Positions 7,118 through 13,467 of a stretch of 19,351 nt of DNA are shown here, piece after piece. Origin of the DNA: Ga0077527 sp964606765. GTDB taxonomy: Bacteria; Pseudomonadota; Gammaproteobacteria; Burkholderiales; SG8-41. Location of the stretch: assembly GCA_964606765.1 (NCBI GenBank), contig CAZSIR010000043.1:1-19351 (forward strand), in the 5' to 3' direction. The notes under the pieces were generated by a model. It had not been told where the DNA came from. It did no database searches and saw only the letters and a program-made list of their open reading frames with translations. Both the position numbers and the translations under genes were made by a program. The stretch's first letter is position 1. Each line of letters begins with the position of its first letter.

Positions 7118-7140
7118 TGCGGTGCAATATAACTGCACCG
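7118..7140 (+). promoter_or_regulatory. Start-site dyad/hairpin, candidate PhaR operator
   Basis: CGGTGCA (7120-7126) and TGCACCG (7134-7140) form a perfect 7-bp inverted repeat with a 7-base AT-rich centre, overlapping a TGC-GGT-GCA element (7118-7126). It sits at about +3 to +25 of the predicted transcript, a good repressor position for the PHA-sensing regulator PhaR. As RNA it could also form a 5' stem-loop. Confidence 0.5.
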
Positions 7141-7199
7141 GAAAAAATCAATTCCACCGTTATTTTTTATTAATTATTTGTTTTTAAAGGAGATTTACA

Positions 7200-7742
7200 A
7201 TGTATCAGACTCCGGAACAACTTATTGCAATGAACAAAGCCAACCTCGAATCCGCCATGCGTTTTGCCGGCGTGGCCATCGAAGGCGCCGAGCGCATGAT
7301 CGACCTGCAGATGAAAGCCGCGAAATCCGCGTTTGCTGATGGCATCGAAAGCGCGAAAGCGCTGGCCGCCGTCAAGGATTTCCAGCAATTCGCCGCGCTG
7401 AAAGACACCATGGCGCAACCGACGCTGGAAAAAGCCACGGCCTACGCCAAAAGCGTTTACGACCTGACCACCGAAACCCAGGCCGAATTCGGCAAGCTGG
7501 TTGAAGTCCAGGTCGCCGACTTCAACAAGGAAGTCGTCGCCACGCTGGACAAGATGGTGAAATCGGCCCCGGCCGGTTCGGAAGTCGGCATTGCCGCCAT
7601 CAAGTCGGCGATTGCCTCGGTCAACGCCGCCTACGACAATCTGGCGAAAGTCGGCAAGCAGTTCGCGCAAGCCACCCAGTCGAACCTGGAAGCCGCGGCT
7701 TCGCAGGCGACTGCTTCGGTGAAAAAAGCCGGCAAGAAGTAA
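7200..7742 (+). CDS. phaP: Phasin (PHA granule-associated protein)
   Basis: A 180-residue Phasin_2-type protein. It coats intracellular polyhydroxyalkanoate granules and controls their size and number. The sequence is almost entirely amphipathic helix, with no signal peptide or membrane segment. It begins with the typical MYQTPEQLIAMNKANLESAMRFAGVAIEGAERM, has the mid-region AKSVYDLTTETQAEFGKLVE, and ends in an Ala/Lys-rich tail (ATASVKKAGKK) like other betaproteobacterial phasins. AAAGGAG lies six to eight bases before the ATG. It is monocistronic, with a consensus promoter, PhaR-like dyads and a 13-bp terminator. PHA synthase genes are not in the window, so the polymer pathway is encoded elsewhere. 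Confidence 0.94.
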   Translation: MYQTPEQLIAMNKANLESAMRFAGVAIEGAERMIDLQMKAAKSAFADGIESAKALAAVKDFQQFAALKDTMAQPTLEKATAYAKSVYDLTTETQAEFGKLVEVQVADFNKEVVATLDKMVKSAPAGSEVGIAAIKSAIASVNAAYDNLAKVGKQFAQATQSNLEAAASQATASVKKAGKK

Positions 7743-7771
7743 CGCTTCAGCTTCAGTCACACGCTGCAAAC

Positions 7772-7800
7772 AAAAAGCCCCCGGATCCCGGGGGCTTTTT
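7772..7800. terminator. Bidirectional rho-independent terminator
   Basis: AAAAAGCCCCCGG (7772-7784) and CCGGGGGCTTTTT (7788-7800) form a perfect 13-bp stem with a 3-base loop. It has A and T tracts on both sides, so it can end the phasin transcript and also the convergent gene that ends at 7823. Confidence 0.95.
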
Positions 7801-7822
7801 GCTGTACGGAGAAACTGCAGCT

Positions 7823-8575
7823 TCAGGTTTGTGCGGCCGCCACCCACGGAAACCCGAGCCCGCTGACGCCGGACTGCAGCATCGCAATCGCCTCCTGCAC
7901 CTGGGCGGCATTGCCACGCACACCGAGCTCGATAAAGCGCTCCGGCGTCACCCGCGGCAGGCTGAACACCTTCAATTGCGGATAGGCGCGCAGGCATTCA
8001 TTCATCAATTCGATCAGCTGGCTTTCCCCCGCCTCGCGCACGATGATTGCCGCCTCCACCGCGCGCTCGGTACCGGCCTGCGCATAGTGCGTATCCAGCA
8101 CCCACGCCAGCATGGGCCAGGCCATCTCGGGAAATCCCGGCAGAAAATGATGGTTGCGGAAACTGAAGCCGGGAATGCGGTTGTACGGGTTGGGAATGAT
8201 CGCGGCGCCCTCGGGAAACTCGCCCATCATCAGCCGCTGCGGCGTGACGCCGCGCGGGTCCTCGACAAAACGGCCGCGAATCTCCGCTTCGGCCTCGGGA
8301 TGCAGCTTCAGCGCAACGCCGGCCGCCGCCGCCGCGCATTGCCGCGTGTGATCGTCGGGGGTGGCGCCGATGCCGCCAAAACTGAAAACCACGTCGCTGG
8401 CGGCCATGGTCCGGCGTAGCGTCCCGGTAATCAGCGCCGGATCGTCGCCCAGGTACTGCGCCCAGGACAGTTCGATGCCGCGCTCGGCCATGGTGGCGAT
8501 GGCTTTCGCCATGTGTTTGTCCTGGCGTTTGCCGGACATGATTTCATCCCCGATGATGATGGCGCCGAATTTCAT
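7823..8575 (-). CDS. Molybdopterin-binding / CinA N-terminal-like protein
   Basis: A 250-residue protein consisting of a MoCF-biosynthesis (MoaB/MogA/CinA-N) fold. Landmarks are GDEI at 9-12, SGKRQDKH at 14-21 and GGIGATPDD at 67-75, the loop that binds the pterin or nucleotide pyrophosphate in the family. CinA-type domains have ADP-ribose pyrophosphatase activity, and MogA-type domains adenylylate molybdopterin. The C-terminal CinA deamidase domain is absent, as in many stand-alone 'competence/damage-inducible protein A' homologues. It lies on the minus strand downstream of the CBS gene, with a terminator hairpin between, and convergent with the phasin gene. Its specific role is uncertain; no molybdoenzyme gene is nearby. 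Confidence 0.88.
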   Translation of the reverse strand: MKFGAIIIGDEIMSGKRQDKHMAKAIATMAERGIELSWAQYLGDDPALITGTLRRTMAASDVVFSFGGIGATPDDHTRQCAAAAAGVALKLHPEAEAEIRGRFVEDPRGVTPQRLMMGEFPEGAAIIPNPYNRIPGFSFRNHHFLPGFPEMAWPMLAWVLDTHYAQAGTERAVEAAIIVREAGESQLIELMNECLRAYPQLKVFSLPRVTPERFIELGVRGNAAQVQEAIAMLQSGVSGLGFPWVAAAQT

Positions 8576-8603
8576 GCAAGACCCTGATTTGATGTTTCAT
8601 GCG

Positions 8604-8634
8604 AAAAAATGGCCGCGGCAGTTTGCGCGCGGCC
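8604..8634 (-). terminator. Rho-independent terminator of the CBS gene
   Basis: On the minus strand GGCCGCG and CGCGGCC (forward 8628-8634 and 8611-8617) form a 7-bp GC stem with a 10-base loop, followed by ATTTTTT (forward 8604-8610). It lies 20 bases after the stop of the CBS protein gene and just before the CinA-like gene. Confidence 0.75.
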
Positions 8635-8654
8635 GGCTGCTTGATTCCGGAATT

Positions 8655-9083
8655 TCAGCTGTGGATGTAGCTCTCCAGCTGCTGGATGGTCTGCTGCTGG
8701 ATTTCGATGACCGCCTTCACCAGATCGCCGATGGAGAGTACGCCGACGACACGCCCCTTGTCGAGCACCGGGAGGTGGCGGATGCGGCGGCCGCTCATCA
8801 GCGCCATGCATTCATCCACGGTATGCAGCGGCGATACGGAAACCACCTTGTCCGACATGATGTCGCTGACGGCCAGATCATGCGAGGATTTTCCCAGCAG
8901 GATGACCTTGCGCGCATAGTCGCGCTCCGACATGATGCCGCGCAGGTCGCTGCCGCTCATCACCAGCAGCGCGCCGACGTTTTTTTCCGCCATCAGTTTC
9001 AGCGCGGCAAACACGCTGGTTTCCGGAGTCACTGACAACACGCCGCCACCCTTGCCCTGCAGCAACTGGTTCACGGTTTTCAT
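8655..9083 (-). CDS. Two-CBS-domain protein
   Basis: A 142-residue protein made of a tandem CBS pair (Bateman module). The first copy spans about residues 10-65 (VTPETSVFAALKLMAEKNVGALLV, then GIMSERDYARKV) and the second about 74-130 (VSPLHTVDECMALMSGRRIRHLPVLD, then GVLSIGDLVKAVI), followed by a short C-terminal helix. Such modules bind adenosine nucleotides and act as energy or redox sensors; no catalytic domain is attached, so the partner is unknown. The ATG at 9083 was chosen because GAGGAGG lies immediately upstream (9089-9095); the open frame extends much further upstream but only as a shadow of the CoA lyase gene. A terminator follows the gene. Confidence 0.92.
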   Translation of the reverse strand: MKTVNQLLQGKGGGVLSVTPETSVFAALKLMAEKNVGALLVMSGSDLRGIMSERDYARKVILLGKSSHDLAVSDIMSDKVVSVSPLHTVDECMALMSGRRIRHLPVLDKGRVVGVLSIGDLVKAVIEIQQQTIQQLESYIHS

Positions 9084-9174
9084 GGTTTCCTCCTCGGGGA
9101 AACACCGGTTTTCACCGGCCGGGGAATCAGTCTCGGCCAATTTTCCGGCCGGCGCAAGCGGCAGCGCAGCAAGG

Positions 9175-10149
9175 TTACTGTCCGCCGATGGCGTCAGCTT
9201 TTTGCAGCAGATTCTGCGCCATGCGGATGTTGGCGATGTCCACCAGGCGGCCATCGACCTGCACCGCACCCTTGCCCTCGCGGGCGGCCTGTTCCATGGC
9301 TTCCACGATGCGCCGGGCCCTGGCGACTTCCTCCGCGGACGGACTGAACACCGTGTTCGCCGCCGCGATCTGCGTCGGATGGATCGCCCATTTGCCCTCG
9401 TAACCCAGGGCCGCCACGCGCCGCGCTGCGGCAAGATAACCGTCGGCGTCCTTGAAGTCGCCATATGGACCGTCGATCGGCCGCAGTCCCCAGGCGCGGC
9501 AGGCCACCAGCAGGCGCACCTGCGCCGCATGCCAGGGATCCGTCTGGTGGAATTCACGCCTGCCCTGCGCATCACGGTCGGCCAATACGCCGTATTCCGG
9601 ATGCAGGCCGCCGATGATGGTGGTGCGGGCGCGGGTGGAAGCGGCAAAATCACCAGAGCCGAAAGCCAGCGCTTCCAGGCGGCGGCTCGACTGCGCGATG
9701 GCCTCGATGTTGGCCATGCCCAGCGCGGTTTCGATCAGCACTTCAAAACCGATGCGTTTGTCACGGCCCTGCCCCTGCTCGATCTGCGTCACCAGCATGT
9801 CCAGCGCATACACATCCGCCGGCACACCGACTTTGGGTATCACCAGCATGTCCAGCCGCGGGCATTGCTCAACCAGATCAACCACATCGCGGTACATGTA
9901 ATGCGTGTCGAGACCGTTGATGCGCACCGCCATCACCTTGCGCCCCCAGTCGACGTCGTTCAGCGCGGCAATGACGTTCTTGCGCGCCCGCGGTTTGTCA
10001 TCCGGCGCCACCGCGTCCTCGAGGTCGAGAAAAATCACGTCCGCCGCCGACTGCGCCGCCTTGTCGAACAGCGCGGGATTGACGCCGGGCACCGCCAGTT
10101 CGGAGCGGGTCAGGCGCGGTGTTGCGGGTTCGGGCTGGGTAAAACTCAT
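9175..10149 (-). CDS. HpcH/HpaI/CitE-family CoA ester lyase
   Basis: A 324-residue TIM-barrel lyase of the citrate lyase beta / malyl-CoA lyase group, cleaving or condensing beta-hydroxyacyl-CoA esters (malyl-CoA, methylmalyl-CoA, citramalyl-CoA type). Visible landmarks are RSELAVPG at 15-22, FLDLEDAVAP at 40-49, Arg76 in AVRING, the Mg2+ ligands Glu140 (VLIETALG) and Asp167 (FGSGDFAAS), and WAIHPTQ near the C terminus. It resembles L-malyl-CoA lyases more than CitE proper, and no citrate-lyase alpha or gamma subunits are present. It is last in an AEC carrier / 3-HIBADH-like / lyase unit, one base after the preceding stop. Its products would be acetyl- or propionyl-CoA plus glyoxylate or pyruvate; which pair applies is unknown. 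Confidence 0.9.
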   Translation of the reverse strand: MSFTQPEPATPRLTRSELAVPGVNPALFDKAAQSAADVIFLDLEDAVAPDDKPRARKNVIAALNDVDWGRKVMAVRINGLDTHYMYRDVVDLVEQCPRLDMLVIPKVGVPADVYALDMLVTQIEQGQGRDKRIGFEVLIETALGMANIEAIAQSSRRLEALAFGSGDFAASTRARTTIIGGLHPEYGVLADRDAQGRREFHQTDPWHAAQVRLLVACRAWGLRPIDGPYGDFKDADGYLAAARRVAALGYEGKWAIHPTQIAAANTVFSPSAEEVARARRIVEAMEQAAREGKGAVQVDGRLVDIANIRMAQNLLQKADAIGGQ

Positions 10150-10150
10150 G

Positions 10151-11041
10151 TCATTTTCCTTTGTTCACGACAGTACCCGACATCTGCTCGAGCACCGTGA
10201 TCAGCGCCGCAAGGTCATCCTGACCGCGGCCCTGGCCCATCAGCGCATTGATCTGCTGCATCACCGCGGCTCCGCCGGGCGAGGCGATGCCGGCAGCACG
10301 CGCGAGTTCCAGCACGATGCCGAGATCCTTGTGATACAGCCGCGTGTCAATGCCGTTGGCGTAGTTGTGCTCCACCATGCGCTTGCCGAACAGCTCCATG
10401 ACACGACTCGCGGCGACACCACCAAGCATCACTTCGCGCACCTTGGCGGGATCGGCACCGAGCCGGCCCGCCAGATGCAGCGCCTCGGCCACCCCCTGCG
10501 TCGCCACCAGCAGCGCGAGCTGGTTACAGGCCTTGGTGATCTGGCCGGCGCCGCTGTCACCGACACGGGTGATGGTTTTGCCCATGCAGGCGAACAAGGG
10601 CTTGATGCGTTCGAAGACTTCCGGAGTACCGCCGACCATGATCGACAACGTCGCCTGTTCCGCACCCATCGGTCCGCCGGATACCGGCGCATCGAGCATG
10701 GCGATGCCTTTGGCCGCCAGCGTCTCTGCGACAGCCCGCGCAACCGCGGGCGAGATCGTCTCCATGTCGACCACCACGCTGCCGCGTTTGGCGCCCTCGA
10801 TGAGGCCGCCCGGTCCGGTGACCACGGCTTCAAAATCACTGGAAGCCGTGACCATGGTGAACACCACTTCGGAAGCCGCAGCCAGCGCGGCAGGTGATTC
10901 ATAAAAGCTTGCGCCCGCCGCGACCAGCGGCGCTGCGCTTTCCGCGCGACGCGACCAGACCCCGAGATGGTGCCCCCCCTTCATCAAATGCTGCGCCATG
11001 TGGCGCCCCATCGCACCCAGTCCGATGAATCCGATATTCAC
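10151..11041 (-). CDS. 3-hydroxyisobutyrate dehydrogenase-like oxidoreductase
   Basis: A 296-residue beta-hydroxyacid dehydrogenase, the family of 3-hydroxyisobutyrate dehydrogenase and tartronate semialdehyde reductase. The Rossmann motif GLGAMG is at 7-12, the substrate-binding DAPVSGG at 117-123, the catalytic Lys170 in ITKACNQL, and Lys238-Asp239 in YHKDLGI. It interconverts a beta-hydroxyacid and its semialdehyde with NAD(P). AEC, this gene and the CoA lyase are closely spaced (13 bases before it, 1 base after), so they are co-transcribed. Either 3-hydroxyisobutyrate or tartronate semialdehyde could be its substrate. A methylmalonate-semialdehyde-dehydrogenase-like gene at the right edge of the window makes the former worth testing, though it lies in a separate operon. 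Confidence 0.92.
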   Translation of the reverse strand: MNIGFIGLGAMGRHMAQHLMKGGHHLGVWSRRAESAAPLVAAGASFYESPAALAAASEVVFTMVTASSDFEAVVTGPGGLIEGAKRGSVVVDMETISPAVARAVAETLAAKGIAMLDAPVSGGPMGAEQATLSIMVGGTPEVFERIKPLFACMGKTITRVGDSGAGQITKACNQLALLVATQGVAEALHLAGRLGADPAKVREVMLGGVAASRVMELFGKRMVEHNYANGIDTRLYHKDLGIVLELARAAGIASPGGAAVMQQINALMGQGRGQDDLAALITVLEQMSGTVVNKGK

Positions 11042-11054
11042 TGTAACTCCTTGT

Positions 11055-12041
11055 TCAAGCCTTGCCGACCCAGCCCAGCGCCATGATCAGCGGCAATGTG
11101 ATCCAGAACAGTATGGTAGTCCAGCCGATCAGCAGTGCGGCAGCCCCGGCATCCAGTTTAAATCGATCCGCCAGCAACAATGCCGTCATCATCGCCGGCG
11201 TCGCGCCCTCGACCACCGCCGCGTACTGCGCCTCGCCCATGCCGGCATAAATCTGCGGCGCAAGCAGCCAGACGATGAATGGCGTCATCAGCAGTTTGAT
11301 GCCGGCCACCGCAAGAATTTCGCCGCGCGGCACCAGGTTGCGCCAGGGGATGGTCATGCCGAGCACGAACAGGATCACCGGAATCGTCGCCTGGCCGATG
11401 AAACGTGTCGCGTTGACCAGCGGTTCGTAGGTCAGGCTCAGCTGCTGGCAGGCAAAACCCGTCAGGAAGGCCCAGATCGGCGGCATGGTCAGCATCACGC
11501 CCAGCACCGCCGGTTGTTTGCCGCCGGAATCGCGTGAGCCGAGGCGCGTGGCGATCCACACACCCAGCGTCCAGACCACCGGCATGGTCATCAGCATGTC
11601 GTTGAACACCGCGTAACGCATCGCGCCGGCGCCGAAAAAAAACACCAGCACCGGCGCACCGATGTTGAAGGTGTTGCCGAACATGCCGCCGAGCATCAGC
11701 GCGGCGCGCGTCTGGTCGGTCAGATGCCGCCACAGCGGCAGGCGATACAGCATCAGATAAAGAATGCCGCCGGACACCAGCGAAGCGATGCCGACCAGCA
11801 GCGGCACCGACAGCAGGTCACGGTTGACCGGCGTCGTCGATGCCACCGCGAACAGGATGCAGGGATAAAACAGGTACATCACCAGCCGGTTCAGGTTGCT
11901 GCGCATCTGCTCGACATCGGTGTCGGGGAAAAAGCGCGGCCACAGCGCGCCCGCCGCCACCAGCAGCGACAGCGGCAGCATGACCTGCACCATCAGGTCG
12001 ACCAGTTGCGAGGCGTAATTCATCGGCAGGAGCGGCGTCAT
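11055..12041 (-). CDS. AEC-family (auxin efflux carrier-like) permease
   Basis: An inner-membrane carrier of about 328 residues with some ten hydrophobic segments in two halves separated by a polar loop (around WIATRLGSRDSGGKQP). Bacterial AEC proteins, such as MdcF or malate permeases, move small carboxylates like malonate, malate or lactate. The start is uncertain. ATG at 12041 gives a leader of about 30 bases from the promoter at 12078-12106; ATG at 12023 (MNYASQ) is equally possible, and a TTG at 12065 would leave almost no leader. None has a clear ribosome site. It is first in the unit with a 3-HIBADH-like enzyme and a CoA ester lyase, so it probably carries their substrate. Confidence 0.88.
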   Translation of the reverse strand: MTPLLPMNYASQLVDLMVQVMLPLSLLVAAGALWPRFFPDTDVEQMRSNLNRLVMYLFYPCILFAVASTTPVNRDLLSVPLLVGIASLVSGGILYLMLYRLPLWRHLTDQTRAALMLGGMFGNTFNIGAPVLVFFFGAGAMRYAVFNDMLMTMPVVWTLGVWIATRLGSRDSGGKQPAVLGVMLTMPPIWAFLTGFACQQLSLTYEPLVNATRFIGQATIPVILFVLGMTIPWRNLVPRGEILAVAGIKLLMTPFIVWLLAPQIYAGMGEAQYAAVVEGATPAMMTALLLADRFKLDAGAAALLIGWTTILFWITLPLIMALGWVGKA

Positions 12042-12077
12042 CAGGCGCCAAAAACAGGCCGCCAAAAGCGGAACTAA

Positions 12078-12106
12078 ATAATATCAATAAAAACAAATAC
12101 TTACAA
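12078..12106 (-). promoter_or_regulatory. Promoter of the AEC/HIBADH/lyase unit
   Basis: On the minus strand TTGTAA (forward 12101-12106) and TATTAT (forward 12078-12083) are separated by 17 bases (4/6 and 5/6 matches) inside an AT-rich island of about 50 bases in otherwise GC-rich sequence. Transcription would start near 12071. Confidence 0.6.
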
Positions 12107-12116
12107 TAATCATCCT

Positions 12117-12149
12117 CGGGGTACTCGGGGTATTTAGGAACGTACCCCG
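12117..12149 (-). terminator. Hairpin at the end of the 2-hydroxyacid dehydrogenase gene
   Basis: On the minus strand CGGGGTAC (forward 12142-12149) can pair with GTACCCCG (forward 12117-12124) or with a nearer copy, TACCCCG (forward 12126-12132). The structure spans the stop codon of the dehydrogenase and precedes an AT-rich promoter. There is no continuous T tract, so terminator function is only suggested. Confidence 0.4.
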
Positions 12150-13135
12150 GAACGCACTTCTGGATTAAGCAGGTTTGGCGGGGTTTCGCCGCGCAGCGCC
12201 GCCACCAGATTTTTCGCAGCGAGCATGGCCATCGCCTTGCGCGTGGCCTCGGTGGAACTGCCGATGTGCGGGGCGAGCACCACATTGTCGAGCTTGAGGA
12301 ATTCCGGATGGAGCTTCGGTTCGTTTTCGTAGACATCAAGCCCGGCGCCGCGGATGGTACCGTTATTCAGCGCAGCCACCAGCGCTGCATCATCCACCAC
12401 GCCACCACGCGTGGAATTGATCAGAATGGCTGAAGTTTTCATCTTCGCCAGCTGCGCTGCGCCGATCAGGTGATGCGTCGCCGGCGAATACGGCACCTGC
12501 AGCACGATGAAATCGGACTGCGCCAGCAGTTCATCGAAGGACACATAGGCCGCGTTGCATTTGCGCTCCAGTTCCGGCGCGATGGGTTTGCGGTTGTGAT
12601 AAATCACCTTCATGTCGAAACCTGCGGCGCGACGCGCAATCGCCTGGCCAATCCGCCCCATGCCGATGATGCCCAGCGTGGCATGGTGCACGTCCACCCC
12701 CAGCCACTGCTTCAGCTGCCAGCCGGTCCATTCGCCGTTGCGGATGCGGCGTTCGACTTCGGTGATGCGCCGCGCCGTGCCCAGCATCAGCGCCCAGGCC
12801 AGATCGGCGGTGCTGTCGTCGAGCACGCCCGGCGTATTGGTGGCCATCACGCCGCGCGCGGTGCAGGCCGGTACGTCGATGTTGTTGTAGCCAACCGCAA
12901 TGTTCGCCACCGCCTTCAGCTGCGGCGCCGCGGCGAGCAACGCCGCATCCACGCGATCCGTCAGGCAGCACATCAATCCCGAGCAGGCTGCCAGCTTTTG
13001 TGCCAGCACCCCGGGCGCATAGGGCCGGTCCTGCTGGTTGTCCAGCACTTCGCAGTGCTGACGCAGATAATCCAGGGTTTCATCGAACACTTCGCGGCTG
13101 ACCAGCACGCAGGGTTTACGCAAACTCGCCATCAT
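12134..13135 (-). CDS. D-2-hydroxyacid dehydrogenase, glyoxylate/hydroxypyruvate reductase-like
   Basis: A 333-residue enzyme of the GRHPR/GhrB group, reducing glyoxylate, hydroxypyruvate or a 2-oxoacid with NAD(P)H. Landmarks are NIAVGYNNID at 78-87, NTPGVLDDSTADLA at 100-113, the Rossmann loop GMGRIG at 158-163, Arg243 (NSTRGG), Glu272 (YENEP) and His290 (APHIGS). Two ATGs (13135 and 13132) are adjacent; AGGA lies four bases before the first and seven before the second, so 13132 may be used. It lies between the TRAP/amidase operon and the AEC operon, with a 135-base gap upstream containing a strong hairpin. It differs clearly from the D-2-hydroxyacid dehydrogenase at 1149-2075. Confidence 0.93.
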   Translation of the reverse strand: MMASLRKPCVLVSREVFDETLDYLRQHCEVLDNQQDRPYAPGVLAQKLAACSGLMCCLTDRVDAALLAAAPQLKAVANIAVGYNNIDVPACTARGVMATNTPGVLDDSTADLAWALMLGTARRITEVERRIRNGEWTGWQLKQWLGVDVHHATLGIIGMGRIGQAIARRAAGFDMKVIYHNRKPIAPELERKCNAAYVSFDELLAQSDFIVLQVPYSPATHHLIGAAQLAKMKTSAILINSTRGGVVDDAALVAALNNGTIRGAGLDVYENEPKLHPEFLKLDNVVLAPHIGSSTEATRKAMAMLAAKNLVAALRGETPPNLLNPEVRSGVRS

Positions 13136-13215
13136 TTCATCCTGAACGTCATCTAAGGGTTTTCAGCGACCCGGATTCGACAAATCCTGCCGTCTGCATG
13201 CCGCCGGAGGCTGTG

Positions 13216-13238
13216 CCGGGGACGGCGCCCGTCCCCGG
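13216..13238. repeat. Perfect 10-bp hairpin in intergenic space
   Basis: CCGGGGACGG (13216-13225) and CCGTCCCCGG (13229-13238) pair perfectly around a 3-base loop. It lies between the small membrane protein gene and the downstream dehydrogenase gene. There is no T tract on either strand, so it is either a transcript-stabilising or weakly terminating structure, or a REP-like unit; a partial match, CCGGGGAC, occurs at 6992-6999. Confidence 0.6.
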
Positions 13239-13270
13239 GCCAATGCAAGGCGCGGGAAAACCGGCTGCGG

Positions 13271-13438
13271 CTATTGGTCCTTGCGCCTGATCGACTGGAA
13301 CAGGTCAACCACCATCAGCGCAAAACCAATGAGGATCATGACCGTCAACGACACTTCCTTCAGCTTGAGGGCAACCGCTCCGTTAAAAATCAGGAACAGC
13401 ACCACCGCCACGATACCCGCAAAAATTTTCATGCCCAT
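13271..13438 (-). CDS. Small two-helix membrane protein, unknown function
   Basis: A 55-residue protein I do not recognise. Residues about 4-22 (IFAGIVAVVLFLIFNGAVA) and 29-48 (SLTVMILIGFALMVVDLF) are two membrane helices joined by the short charged loop LKLKE, and the tail SIRRKDQ is positive, so both ends are probably cytoplasmic or the tail is inside. The ATG at 13438 (MGMKIF) is preceded by GGAG six bases upstream; the ATG at 13432 is an alternative. It follows the amidase by 29 bases, filled by a heptamer repeat, and should be in the TRAP-amidase operon. A role as a small accessory of the transporter or a membrane anchor is guesswork. Real-gene evidence is the ribosome site, the coherent helices and the operon position. 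Confidence 0.65.
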   Translation of the reverse strand: MGMKIFAGIVAVVLFLIFNGAVALKLKEVSLTVMILIGFALMVVDLFQSIRRKDQ

Positions 13439-13439
13439 G

Positions 13440-13467
13440 CCTTGCTCCTTGCTCCTTGCGCCTTGAT
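13440..13467. repeat. Heptamer tandem repeat covering a ribosome site
   Basis: On the plus strand the units are CCTTGCT, CCTTGCT, CCTTGCG and CCTTGAT (13440-13467), nearly four copies of a 7-base unit. They fill all but one base of the gap between the amidase stop and the small protein's ATG. On the minus strand the repeat supplies two GGAG ribosome-binding cores, 6 and 13 bases from the start codon. Confidence 0.85.

Noticed and set aside
9105..9118. CCGGT-TTTC-ACCGG small hairpin before the CBS gene
   Set aside because: Only five base pairs; CCGG words are frequent in this GC-rich sequence.
8932..10200. Long plus-strand open frame of 422 codons
   Set aside because: It lies opposite the CBS and CoA lyase genes, which have full domain signatures; the frame is a GC-rich antisense shadow with no recognisable domain.
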